Assembly: GCA_026008535.1 (NCBI GenBank)
Contig: BRKX01000004.1
Span: forward strand, 13,479,501 to 13,543,500
DNA length: 64,000 nt
Direction: 5' to 3'
Source: Perilla frutescens
Taxonomy: Eukaryota; Streptophyta; Magnoliopsida; Lamiales; Lamiaceae
A program made the position numbers and the translations under genes. Shown piece after piece: positions 10,955-21,632 of this stretch; position 1 is the stretch's first letter; every line of letters starts with the position of its first letter. The notes beneath the pieces were generated by a model that saw only the letters and a list, made by a program, of their open reading frames with translations, searched no databases and was not told the DNA's origin.

Positions 10955-11756
10955 GTAATTTATTTAATTTCCAATATCCAATAAACTTAGGATATTATTA
11001 AATAAATTAAGTATTATTTTTATTCCACTAAAGAAATAATACTGACCTACCAATTTAATACATATTTCTGAATATGCTTTCTCCTTTAGTCCAACCATTC
11101 CCCGTGTTTAAGATATAATGACCATTAATTAATTCCGTAAGCTTCTGACAGCTATAATTAATTAATATCTTATCATTGAGTAGTACCACACAAGCTTTAC
11201 TCATGCACGGAATAAATTCCACCTGCAGGGTTTCAGCATGAACTTGCATTTTCTCAAGGGGACACCATCAACCTGGCGCACCAGGACACGGTGCCCCTAC
11301 ATATTGCACGACACATCATAAGTGTAAACACTACACGTATATGTCCGCCAACATATAGGGGTTAAGAACCCGAACTCTGTGGATTCTTATTCTCTCATTT
11401 AAGGTCAAAATAGAGATTAGAATCCTAAGTAGATCCTCCTCAATACACTCATTCGTGTATTAGAATAATCAATTAGTTAAGACAAACTAACTATCAGATT
11501 ATTCTACGGTGTACCGATAGAAGGTTGAGTGCCATCTAGACCGTGAGCCTTTTAATACATTACAAGGAACCGATGATATGATCTAACCGTGTGTTTACCC
11601 ACACCATGTCATCTACAATGTAAGTATAGTGAACATGTATGTAAATATAACAATTTAAATGCAAACAGTGACTGCAATTGTATTCATTCTATATCATCAT
11701 AAAACCATCATCAATAATGTATACAAAAGACACGTCTTCTAGTATATAAAACCAAC
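10955..11756 (-). repeat. CopB 5' LTR, truncated
   Basis: Matches positions 5,046-5,921 of the 3' LTR and ends in the identical ATAAAACCAACA. The promoter-distal part (R and U5) is missing. An internal deletion near 11,329 joins GTGTAAA to CACTACACG, removing about 75 bases present at 5,413-5,487. Confidence 0.87.
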
Positions 11757-11761
11757 ATTTA
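11757..11761. repeat. Target-site duplication TTTAA, right copy
   Basis: Identical to 4,497-4,501 and directly adjacent to the CopB terminus. Confidence 0.85.
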
Positions 11762-12550
11762 ATACATTTTTACTCAATGCTTTCTTCTTTAGTCCAGTCA
11801 TTCCCCATGTTTAAGATATAATGTCAATTAATTAATTATGCAAGCTCTGACAGCCATAATTAATTAATTCTTCCATTTTTAGAATAGTACCACAAAAGCT
11901 TTACCATGTTCGAAATAAATTCTACCTGCAGGGTTTCACATATACTTGTGTTTACTCAAGGGGACATCATCAACCTGGCACACCAGGACATGGTGACCAT
12001 AAACAGTACACGACCCATCATGTATGTATATGTTACTGTCCAAGATATTGAGATTATTGACTCTATCAAGAATCTCACTCATTGATAAATAAAAGCAGTA
12101 GACATAACACATATGTCCGCTACTCTGCAAGGCTTAAGAACTCAAAATTTGTGGATCTTTATTGTCTCATTTTAGTGTTAGATTAGACAATAGTATTCTA
12201 TCGTGATCCTCATCAATACACGTGTCAGTGCATCACGATAATCAGTTAGTCAAGATAAACTAACTATCAGATTATTCTATGGCATACAATGATTGGTTCA
12301 GGATTATCTAAACCGTGAGCCTTTTAATACTTTAAAAAGTACCTGATGATATGATCTCTACCCTTTGTTTACCCACACCATATCATTTATAATGCAAGTA
12401 TAAGGAAACATGCATATATAAATATAATAAAAAATAAATGCACACATAGTGACTACAATAATAATGAATCTATATCGCTAAAACCATTGTTAACAGTATA
12501 CAAAGATAAGCTTTCAGTATACATTCCTAACAATCTCCTACTTGTACTTA
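11762..12550 (-). repeat. Copia LTR family A, second half, plus its polypurine tract
   Basis: Continues the LTR interrupted at 4,501 (TACATTTTTACTCAATGC...) and ends ACATTCCTAACA at 12,532. It is followed by ATCTCCTACTTGTACTTA, a slightly mutated complement of the AAGTGGGAGA purine tract. The LTR is therefore the 3' LTR of a minus-strand element whose body lay to the right. The body is cut after 18 bases by the gypsy LTR at 12,551. ACTTA at 12,546-12,550 may be a target-site copy for that gypsy. Confidence 0.8.
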
Positions 12551-15471
12551 TGTAATAGCCCGGTCCCGAGATAGGGATTAATGAATGGAGATAGGGTGTT
12601 ATTAAGGGATTATTACGAATTAAACGGGGTTACTTGACTACCAAAAAGTTTGATTGAAGGATACGAATAGCAAGGGCTTCAACTAACACAGATATGCATG
12701 CTCATTCAGAGATTAATCAATTAAACAGACACCAACATATAAGAGGGAATAGAGCTAGATATGCATCATTGTACTAATAAGATCAATTTAGGACATTTTG
12801 TTCATAACATAGAAATAGGAAATATGTTCAGAATTCAAATGACGTATATCAGAGTAGCAGAATTATAGTGGGATTTGTAAAACACTTAAACAACAGCAAA
12901 AACTTGGCTGCCAACCCACATTCACAGCCACTAACGACCTCAGCATCTCAACCTGAAAGCATTTGAAAAAGAGAGTGTAAGCACTAATGTACTCAGTGGA
13001 TTTTTGCAAAAACTCTTCAACAACTTTGAGAATATCCAATAATCAAATAACGGAATATAGAGAGCAAAACGCAAAAGCCCTCTCTATACCCGTGAAACCT
13101 TTTCTTTTCTTTTTGGGCCCAATCTAGGCTCAAACCTGATGTCGAATATACTCTCGGGCATGCCGTAGGATAGAAGAGGGGTTACCTCGAATATCCCAAC
13201 GAGTTTGTGAAGGAATTAACCCAGCAGTGACTCACTGTAAAAGATCAAAGATCATAACTTCTGAGCTCGAGTCCTGGTTATACCAAGACTATGTTCTTCT
13301 TATCTTTCTTAACTTAAACTTATCTTTCTTTACTTGACTTACTTGGATTTTCAAACCTAGAGCAATCATCTATGATAAATCTTAACTGAACAGGATCTTG
13401 GCCTACAAGGGATTTTCTAACATCCAAAAGGCAACCCTAAGTACTATAGACTTAGCAAAATCCAACACTCAAATACGTGGAAATAGATGCGTATAAACAT
13501 CAATTGCAATTAAAGCAATTCTAACATCTCATGCTAGCATAAATTGTACTTAACAATCTTATCATGAATAAATCATGCTTGAGAGCTCGATAACATTCTT
13601 TCTTTACTTTCTTTGCACAGAGATCAATCAGGCAGAGCAAAAATATTCTATTGGATATCTTATTCACCCTAACATGCTTCTAGAGCTCATTAGCTCAAAC
13701 TTTTAGGAAAAATATACGTTTACGCACCTCGATCACTGAGCAGAGGCTGAGGAAAAAGGCTTACAATCCTGCTTCGGATTCACACTGGGTGTAATTCCTC
13801 CTACAAAAGTCGAATCATCGACTTAGCAATCTCCTACGAAGAAATCGAACATCTAGAATGAGAAATAGCAACAACTAACCCAAAGACCCTAATCTAAGAC
13901 TTAATTACAGATTACACGACTTAAAGACTTACAAAATTCGAGAAGAATTTATCCGGAAAAATCGCATCTTGATTACTCGAGTTTTAGATGGAAAATAACT
14001 TAAAAAGTTTACTCGAAATGACTCGGAAATAGCTTGAAAATCTTCTAAATTAAAATTGGAAATAACTTGGAAATACACAGCTCGAATGGCTTGAAGAGAG
14101 GGTACGAGAATAGCCAGAAAAAAATCAGCGTCGGACGACACGGGGGCACCGCGCACCGACGGCACCCCGCGCGTCCGCGCAGCCCCCCACGCTGGCGCAC
14201 CCATGCGCGCTCGTGGTGCTGTTGGGCCGAGAGGGGTGTTGTGCGGTGGTGTACCCCCCCCCCCCCCCGGTCGCGGCCTCTCTTCCCTCTAATTTATGGG
14301 CAATCTTCTTATGGGTTTCTTCAATGTTCATCGATTCCTTCGACGAACACGAAGAACACTATATAAAATTTAAAACAACATGCTTCAATAATTTAAATCA
14401 ACATGAAACGACAAGCATTGATTTAACTATAACAAAAAGTGAAACATTAATCTAGGTAGAATTTAAGAAAATAAAAGCAATTCCCATGAAGAACACGAAG
14501 AACCAGAAGAACATGAAGTTGAGTGCGCTGAAGGAAGGTGACTAGTCCGGCGTCTCATCGAGTCATAGCTGAGGCAAAGCTATCCCACTATGTCCCAACG
14601 GCACCCCTAGTACCTTACTCTGGAGCATTTCTTCCTTGCCACTCTGCTCATCGACTTGGAGGTGAAATCACGAAGAGACTCCTCAATTTTCTCGACTTTC
14701 TCTCTCAAGAAGTGGGGGTTGAAGAAGTGGAAATGAGCAAATGGAGTGGTGGGGCGATCCCCTATTTACAGGAAAAGGTATGGCTTCTCTGAGAAGCCAT
14801 TGCAGTGCAGGAATACTGTAAAAGTTACCCCGGGTTCGGTTAAAAGCTGCTTTATTCGACATTGGGTCCAAATGACCTCGTTCATGAAATTCAAAAATAT
14901 CGAGAGGTTCATTGACTCGAGTACTATTAAACTAACTTGACTCAGGATGAAGATGGGGTCGTCAGACGAAAGACGTGCAAAGATTCCTTTCTAAAAGCTA
15001 CTTTACTATTCACTTCAAGGGATAAATAAAATTTCTGAGTGAGCAATTGACCTCAGAATGAAAATCCGTGAATGCAAACGGATTCCTTGAGTCAAAATAC
15101 ATAAGAGGGGCTTGAAAGAACAAGACTCTGATCAACAAGGAAGATTTCATAAATTTCTCAAATCACGAATGCTCGCAGAAATTACTATTCACAACTTCTT
15201 TAAACGCGTTTTAAATCACTGGGAACTCAAATGACTTCAGATTTAAAATCTGTAAAGACCGGCATACTCCACGAGTTTAAACCTTTCCAAAAAGGTCAAA
15301 ATTGACTAAAACTGAGTTAAGTCCAAATTTTTGAAAAAGACGATCTCATGCAAAAAGACTCCTAAAGTCGTGACTGACATCTGATTTTATTTATCCTTAA
15401 TTAAAATTCTTCCTAGGCTTCTTAATTACTATTAATCCTCTAAATCTTATCTAAAAATCTGGGGTGTTACA
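12551..15471 (-). repeat. Gyp1 3' LTR, 2.9 kb
   Basis: The + strand runs from TGTAATAGCCCGGTCCC to GGGGTGTTACA. Adjacent to it the minus strand reads TTTCTTTCAAGGGGGTAGGA, the typical chromovirus purine tract. It contains a GC-rich island at about 14,120-14,280 with a run of 15 C (14,254-14,268). A segment at 14,351-14,455 also occurs at 23,195-23,290. Short open frames in the GC island (for example minus 14,125-14,331) are not supported as genes. Near 14,761 the minus strand carries a degenerate TATA (TGTAAATAGG). Confidence 0.87.
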
Positions 15472-15505
15472 TCCTACCCCCTTGAAAGAAATTTCATTCC
15501 GAAAT

Positions 15506-16090
15506 TTACAAACCTTGGAAAGGGACATCGGGATATATCTTGAGCAACTCGGACTCCAGCTCCCACGTTACTTCCTCCGAACCATGATGGTTCCAGATTA
15601 CTTTCACCAGACTGATCTCTTTTTTCCTTAACTTTTGGATCTTTCGATCCATGATGGCCTGAGGCTTTTCCTCGTACGCCAAGTACTTATTCAGGACTAT
15701 CTCTTCCTTACCAATCACGTATTTTGGATCAAACACGTATTTTCTCAACATGGAGACATGAAAGACGTCATGAATGTCACAAAGGTTAGGCGGTAAAGCC
15801 AACCTATAAGCTAATTCATTAATCCTTTCAAGGATTTCGAAAGGTCCAATAAATATGGGCATTAATTTATTCCGTTTACCGAAACGGACTATTCCTCTTG
15901 AAGGAGATACCTTCAAGAATACTTGATCTCCTACGCTGAAGCTCAGCTCCATCCTTCTTTGATTTGTGTACGCCTTTTGTCTATCTTGCACCTCCTTGAG
16001 TCGATGGCGAATTAGCTCAATCTTCTGGACTGCTTCCTGAACTATTTCAGGTCCAAGCATTCTTTTCTCTCCAACTTTGTCCCAATACAA
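15506..16090 (-). pseudogene. Gyp1 integrase C-terminus with chromodomain
   Basis: Open for 194 codons and ends 35 bp before the 3' LTR. It begins within the integrase C-terminal part (WDKVGEK, then VGDQVFLKVSPSRGI, FGKRNKLMPIFIGPFEIL, LPPNLCDIHDVFHVSMLRKY). The last 50 residues read IMDRKIQKLRKKEISLVKV-IWNHHGSEEVTWELESEL. This fits the plant chromovirus chromodomain, which is thought to direct integration into heterochromatin; targeting is family knowledge, not shown here. The aromatic W of TWE and the preceding hydrophobic strand are present. A TAG replaces a Tyr codon just upstream (MAP-stop-EAL). Confidence 0.85.
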
Positions 16091-16900
16091 GGGCGATCTA
16101 CACTTCCTTCGATATAAGGCCTCCTAAGGTGCCATGACAAGCGATGTTTGGTAGATGTTGTGGTATGCAACTCTACCAGAGGTAGTAGCTCTTCCCAGCT
16201 GCTTTCTTGATCGATGACTACTCCCCTCAGCACGTCTTCCAAAATCTGAATAGTCGTTTCAGACTGGCCATCTGTCTGAGGGTGAAAGGCGGTGCTGAAT
16301 TGGAGCTTTGATCCCATAGCTTCTTGTAGGCTTCTCCAACATCTCGATGTGAACCTCGTGTCGTGATCAGACGTGATCGAGGTTGGCACACCATGCAATC
16401 GAACAATTTCTCTAATATACAACCGGGCTAATGGATCTAGCCTATCTGTCATTTTGACAGCTATGAAATGCACAGCTTTCGATAATCGGTCGACGATTAT
16501 CCAAACAGCGGTATTACCCCGCTTAGACTTTGGAAACCCAACCACAAAGTCCATATTAATGTGATCCCACTTCCATTCGGAGATTTCTAATGGTTGGAGC
16601 AAACTGGATGGTTTCTCATGAAGAGCCTTCACTTGTTGGCAGTTTAAACATCTTTCCACAAAGGTGGCTACTTTTCTCTTCATGTTGTTCCACCAAAAGT
16701 TTCTCTTGAGGCCTTGGTACATCTTGGTGCTTCCAGGATGTGCTGTGTAGGGCGTTTCATGTGCTTCACACATGATTTCTTCCTTCAGTTTTTCTTTGCT
16801 TGGCACACAGAGCCTTCCTTTGAATAAAAGTGCGTTGTTGGCGGCTTCCGTAAAATCTTGAGAACTATCAGTCCTTACTTCCATTCTTTTCTTCTTGAGA
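16091..16900 (-). pseudogene. Gyp1 integrase, zinc-binding and catalytic core
   Basis: Open from 16,884. The HHCC zinc finger is seen as EAHETPYTAHPGSTKMYQ and ERCLNCQQVKALH. The core has WKWDHINMDFVVGFP (first Asp), SITSDHDTRFTSRCWRS (second Asp) and FHPQTDGQSETT (catalytic Glu). Near 16,180 one T is missing in the codon pair before AYHN, shifting the frame into the downstream stretch. Otherwise the domain is complete and of the usual length. It joins RNase H upstream and the chromodomain part downstream. Confidence 0.87.
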
Positions 16901-17579
16901 AACGCATCTCCTCTTTATGCTTCAACTATCCTTTGTCTTAAGTCGGGCTGAAAGACTATTTCTGCAATCTGGGATAGAATCGTTTCGGGTGGTGTCAACA
17001 CCTCGATCCTTAACTTCTCAAATTCCCTACGAAGCTTTTCCTTGACTTGAACGAATCCTAATTCTGCTTTTCTTTTCTGCTTAGAGCATCAGCTACCACA
17101 TTTGCTTTTCCTAGATCGTAGTGAATAGTGCAGTCATAATCCTTTACGAGTTCTAACCATCTCCTTTGTCTCATGTTCAGATCCTTCCGTTCGAAGAAAT
17201 ACTTCAGGCTCTTATGATCTGAAAAGATTTCACACTTAGCTCCGTAGAGGTAGTGCCTCCAGATTTATAACGCATGAAAAACTGCTGCAAGCTTTAAATC
17301 ATGCATGGGATAGTTCTTCTCGTGATCTTTAAGTTGCCTTGAGGCATAAGCAATCACTTTTCCTTTTTGCATCAGCACACATCCTAATCCTTTTCTTGAC
17401 GCATCAGCTTAAATCACAAAATCCTCATTTCCTTCCAGAATGGCCAACACTGGGGCTGTGGTGAGCATCTTCTTCAAGATCTGGAAACTCTCCTCGCACT
17501 CAGGCATCCACTTGAACTTGGAACCCTTCTTTAGTAATCTCATCATGGGCTTAGATATCGTCGAGAATCCTTCGATAAA
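16901..17579 (-). pseudogene. Gyp1 RNase H and connection
   Basis: Not continuously open but readable in one frame. After FIEGFSTISKPMMRLLKKGS come the RNase H blocks ADASRKGLGCVLMQ, VIAYASRQLKDHEKNYP, IWRHYLYGAKCEIFSDHKSL and ANVVADALSRKEK. The family's catalytic Asp residues are present. TAA replaces the residue before ADASRKG (near 17,411) and another codon before IWRHYLYG (near 17,265). The final part toward integrase is poorly conserved. Confidence 0.75.
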
Positions 17580-18540
17580 TCAGCGATAATATCCTGCGAG
17601 TCCTAGGAAACTTCTTATCTCATTCACACTTCTTGGGGACTTCCAATTGCTCACAACTTCAATCTTAGCCGGATCTACTTTGATCCCTTCTGCTGATACA
17701 ATATGTCCTAGGAACATAACTTCTTTGAGCCAAAACTTGCATTTACTGAATCTGGCATAGAACCTTTCTCTCCTCAATGTTTCCAACACCACTCTTAGGT
17801 GTTCTTGGTGCTCCTCATCGCTCTTCGAATAGATGAGAATATCATCTATGAAGACCAATACAAACTTGTCCAAATACGGGTGAAACACCTGATTCATTAG
17901 ATCCATAAATAATGCTGGTGCGTTAGTCAATCCGAATGGCATTATCACAAACTCGTAGTGACCATAACAAGTTCTAAATGCTGTCTTAGGGATATCCTCC
18001 TTCCGTATTTTAAGCTAATGATACCCAGACCTTAAGTCTATCTTCGAGAAGACTCTGGCTCGCTTAAACTGATCAAAGAGATCATCTATTATAGGGAGGG
18101 GGGTATTGATTCTTGATGGTTAACTTGTTTAGTTCTCTATAATCTATGCACATTCTCAAGGTGCCGTCCTTCTTCTTAACGAACAAGATTGGTGCTCCCC
18201 ATGGCGATACGCTAGGTTGAATGAAACCTAGGTCTAACAACTTTTGCAGTTGAACCTTAAGTTCTAACAGTTCTCTAGGTGCCATTTTGTAGGGAGCTTT
18301 TGATATTAGTGCTGCTCCTGGTTCCAAATTGATGACGATCTCTACTTACCTATCTGAGGGCAATCCTGGTAACTCTTTCGGGAATACGTCTGGAAATTTT
18401 CTTACCACTGGTACGTCTTCCATCAATAGCTCTCCTTCTCCTCTCTTTGTCAAGTTAACCAAAAATGCTTGACATCTATTCTTCTTCAGCATCTTGGCGG
18501 CCTTCATGACGGATATCACTGGGACTTTAGTTCCCATTCT
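17580..18540 (-). pseudogene. Gyp1 reverse transcriptase
   Basis: The N-terminal part reads VVRKFPDVFPKELPGLP, then after a TAA EPGAALISKAPYKMAP, PWGAPILFVKKKDG and RMCIDYRELNKLT. A small insertion near 18,085 shifts the frame in the following PLP-type block. The palm resumes with FSKIDLRSGYH, TAG at 18,015-18,017 and the active site FIDDILIYS (17,826-17,853), followed by FLGHIVSAEGIKVDP and RSFLGLAGYYR. TGA at 17,580-17,582 ends that stretch. The catalytic Asp pair is intact. Confidence 0.87.
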
Positions 18541-18576
18541 TGATCCGTAGATCTTTACTTCTGATTTTCTAGGCGG

Positions 18577-18905
18577 TCAGAAAATTACTTCCCTCTCAGG
18601 GCAGCTTATGGAGGCATAAGCTGAGGCTAACCAGTCCATCCCTAGGATTATATCGAAGTCCTGAATCTTTATCATGTAAAGATTTGACTTAAAAGTTTCC
18701 CCTTCTATGTTTAATTCTAGGTTAGAGCAGACCTTCCTAGATATCATTCTCTTCCAAGAGGGGACGGTTATCTCAAGAGCATTTTTAGCATTCTCAGTTT
18801 TTATCCTTAATTTTTTACAAGCAGACTCAGCTATAAAAGAATATGATGCTCCTGTATCGAAGAGAGCTAAAATAGGCGTGTCGAAAAGGATAATCATACC
18901 TGCCA
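18577..18905 (-). pseudogene. Gyp1 aspartic protease
   Basis: Open for 106 codons. The active site is LFDTGASYSFI, and a second conserved block DFDIILGMDWLA follows about 70 residues later, as in plant gypsy pepsin-like proteases. It would cut the gag-pol polyprotein. No damage to the active site is seen. It lies in order between the gag zinc knuckle and RT. Confidence 0.85.
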
Positions 18906-19977
18906 GATGACCTGGGGCCTTAGCAGCCTGTTGCTGGTTTAGAGCATAAGTTCGAGCTGGCTGGGGTACCCTTTGTCCTAGGCTAGGCCTTTGATCTCAC
19001 CCCTGGTTCGGCCTGGGATTCATTCCTGGCCTTTGTCCTGGAGATCCCTCTGATCTCCGGGGTATTGCTGAAGCGGTTATGGGTATAGGGGTTGCTGCGG
19101 TGTCTGGGATCGTCTATTATCTCCTTTAGGACAATTCCTCTTGTAATGTCCCTCTTCTCCACAGTTGTAACAACTTGTCAGATTGACTCGACAAGCTCCC
19201 GAGTGCGTCCTTCCGCACTTCTGACATGGTTTTCGGCTTGGGGTGAGGTCGATCTGTCGCTGAGACACTCTCGACTCTTGATTTTGCCAGTGGGGTTTCT
19301 TTCCTACGTCATCTCTTCTCTTTCCGTCCCACTTTCTCTTTCCCTTTAGATCACTAGCTGGAGGAGAGGGCTGCACTTTTTCCCGAAGGAGAATAACTTC
19401 GATGCTTAGCTAGGGTTCGGGCATAGGACATATCTTCTTGCCCGGTGAGGGCTATACCTATCTCGGATCTCAGTCCTTTCTTAAACTTCTGTGACTTTTT
19501 CCCATTCGTATCCACCAGATGTGGAGCGTGCCTCGAAAGTTGATTGAATTCTCTGTCGTATTCTGATACTGACTTATTTCCTTGTTTCAATTTCCAGAAT
19601 TTCGTCTCTTTAACTTCCCAATAATAGTCCGGGATGTACTTCTGGTATTACTCGTGCTTAAAATCTTCCCATTCATACTCTTCTCATAGCTCTGGAGTAA
19701 TTGTCCTTCGAATGTAGTCCCACCAGTAGTCCACGTCATCCGCCAGCATAAAGAGGGCGCAACTCAGCTTTTCCTTTTCTGAACAAGCGATGAAGTCGAA
19801 AATTCACTCTAAGGAGCGAACCCATTTTTTAGTGTCCATCAGGTCTCCTAGACCATTGAAGGATGGAGGGTTGTCTTTTAAGAACACGCTTTCGGCTCTT
19901 AGTCCAGGATTAGGGATTTGCTCATTAGCAGGCTCCTTCTCATCTTCATTCTTGGTTTGTCTTCTTCTTAGCAACAT
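18906..19977 (-). pseudogene. Gyp1 gag
   Basis: ATG at 19,977 (MLLRRRQTKNED) is chosen because the frame that follows carries the retrotransposon gag domain: DNPPSFNGLGDLMDTKKWV, LMLADDVDYWW and GNKSVSEYDREFNQLSRHAPH. After a serine/proline-rich stretch come a Cys-His cluster CQKCGRTHSGAC and a canonical CCHC knuckle CYNCGEEGHYKRNC (near 19,129-19,172). TGA codons after VRSLE and after PEL and a TAA after KHE break the N-terminal half. The downstream Gln/Pro-rich tail leads to the protease. Confidence 0.82.
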
Positions 19978-20331
19978 TCTAAAAGAATATAGGCGTTAGC
20001 GGCGCTCGATTGAATTTGCATAAATTGAAACGGAATGCCTTTCGATTTAGGTCTTTAAATACGCAAGATAAAAGCACGAGAAATGAGAATTTAAATGACA
20101 ACAGAATAATGGGAAAATTGCCTCATTATGAGGTCTTTTGGCATCAGAAATATTAGGATTTTAGGTTACAGCCGAAAATAGAACAGTATTATGGAAAATT
20201 ACTGCCCTATAGAAGTCTAAGGTTAAACATAATTACATATTAATGTTTAGATTGAAGCAAACAGGTTGACAAACAAAAGACTACTAGCTAGGTATTTTAA
20301 CATCAACACTTCTTTTCCCTTCTTCTACAGC
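19978..20331 (-). other. Spacer between Gyp1 extra frame and gag
   Basis: About 355 bp between the stop of the upstream frame and the gag ATG. I see no open frame or motif in it. Confidence 0.5.
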
Positions 20332-21102
20332 TTAACCATAAGCCAAACCCTTCCCCTTATCTTGGCATGATGGCCCCACCGCCTCTTCGCCTTCCTCTTC
20401 TTCTTCTTCCTCTTCTTCCTCGACTTCGTCATCTTCTAGCACCTCGAACTTAAAGGTCTTCATGCTAATATTTCTTTGAGGAAACTGATGGGACATACTC
20501 TGCCCCAGACCCTGGGAGGTGACCGACTAGTAGGCGGGGGCCTACTGGTGCATCTGTGGAGAGTTGAAGAATAGAGATTCAGTATGGTTTACAACTCTGG
20601 CATTTGAGGGTCCTGCAGTTCTTTCTGTATAGGGATAAGGTATTTGAAATCCTAGAGAACCGTTAAAGGTTGCTTTCTGCAGCTTCAGCTCTACTAAGAG
20701 GAAGGGATTCTGATCAGCAGCTTGTTGCTCGGCTAAAGTGGTTATGTGACCATATTCCGACCCCCATCAAGCCATTAGGGCCGAAGAAAATGCTGTTAGA
20801 TTACCAACTTCAGCATATGTGTCGGGGTCTCGGATAATCGTGCTTTACAAAATATGGTACATCATTGGCCTCCAAGTGGGCGACGCATGCTCACACATGC
20901 AGACGCAGGCTTCCAAATCGGACACAGTTCTGGGTGATCCTCCATAACCGTTCGTCTAAGCCTACCTCTCTAAGTAACGTGCCATATATGACTGTCATTG
21001 CTCGTTACCATTCCAGGTTTCCTTTCTGAATCTATGAACTCTCTCTTGAGCTAGATGAAAAATGGGCACACTCTTTCTAGCAGTCAACCGACGCTTAGCC
21101 AT
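20332..21102 (-). pseudogene. Extra reading frame upstream of Gyp1 gag, function unknown
   Basis: One frame of 257 codons from ATG at 21,102 to TAA at 20,332-20,334. It has no frameshift but seven internal stops (4 TAG, 2 TGA, 1 TAA). Each stop becomes CAG, CGA or CAA by a single T-to-C change, as expected of methylcytosine decay of a once-open frame. The N-terminus is basic (MAKRRLTARKSVPIFHLAQE, then RVHRFRKETWNGN). The middle is mixed (TYAEVGNLTAFSSALMA, TTLAEQQAADQNPF). The C-terminus is strongly acidic (KFEVLEDDEVEEEE, about ten Glu) and ends QDKGKGLAYG. I do not recognise a domain. It sits between the leader and gag, where some plant gypsy lineages carry additional ORFs. That it was translated is inference. 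Confidence 0.55.
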
Positions 21103-21618
21103 CTAGAAAAGGAGACTTAATCAGTCTAAATTAAGAGGGAGACCTAAGGTCCTCCTGAGATCATACTATCGTCTAGATTCAAACTATTTCTCTTGCATGC
21201 TTTTATCCTTTAAGTAGATGACATTCATTAAAAATTTGGCGCCCAAAGTCTTTAAATAGAAAGTTTACCTTTTTAGACAATATTTGAGAATGATTTTAAA
21301 TTTTCTTTCTGATTTAGAATCCTTTTTCAAAAACCTTTCATATCAGTAAATCATCTTACCCGAATACTTTTTACTTGGAATTTCATTCTCACGGTTTTTC
21401 CTTTATCCATAACGAGGTACGGTTGCTCAAATCTTTTCATTTTCTGTATTCCAAAAACCATGAATCCAAAATCCAAATCCTCTATACTACCATACCTCAT
21501 TTTTATTGAAGATGCAAGGGTGATGGCGAGCTCTGGATTTCTGCTATATCATAAAGCAATTCATATGCACACAAACACTTATTTTTAACAAAGAGACAGG
21601 TCTGCAGAGTTGCAGCTT
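21103..21618 (-). other. Gyp1 5' leader
   Basis: Noncoding. Its LTR-proximal part parallels 23,291-23,827 of Gyp2 (GAAGATGYRAGGGTGATG and GTATGCAGAGTT-type blocks shared), confirming common descent of the two leaders. Confidence 0.6.
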
Positions 21619-21630
21619 GCTCTAATACTA
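21619..21630 (-). other. Gyp1 primer-binding site
   Basis: The + strand GCTCTAATACTA is the complement of TAGTATTAGAGC, three changes from the TGGTATCAGAGC that pairs with initiator tRNA-Met. It lies two bases from the LTR start at 21,633. Gyp2 has the unmutated form. Confidence 0.75.
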
Positions 21631-21632
21631 TC

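Larger units (their letters stand above)
4502..11756 (-). mobile_element. CopB: nearly full-length minus-strand Ty1/copia retrotransposon
   Basis: About 7.25 kb bounded by LTRs of one family and by a perfect TTTAA duplication, so both termini derive from one insertion event. Order on the minus strand: truncated 5' LTR (10,955-11,756), long leader, gag, protease, integrase, RT, RNase H, polypurine tract, 3' LTR (4,502-5,921). The gene order protease-integrase-RT-RNase H defines the copia superfamily. The coding region is one decayed frame broken by several nonsense codons, a one-base deletion near 6,941 and a pentanucleotide expansion near 6,640. The 5' LTR lacks its R/U5 end and no primer-binding site is found, so the copy cannot replicate. 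It is nested in a family-A LTR and is therefore younger than that LTR. Confidence 0.9.

Noticed and set aside
14254..14268. Run of 15 C as a regulatory G-quadruplex site
   Set aside because: A single homopolymer may be a sequencing or assembly artefact. No four-block G pattern was checked as conserved.
14125..14331. Open frames over the GC-rich part of the Gyp1 LTR
   Set aside because: GC-rich DNA lacks stop codons by composition; frames are open on both strands, Pro/Arg/Gly-rich, and interrupted by a poly-C run.
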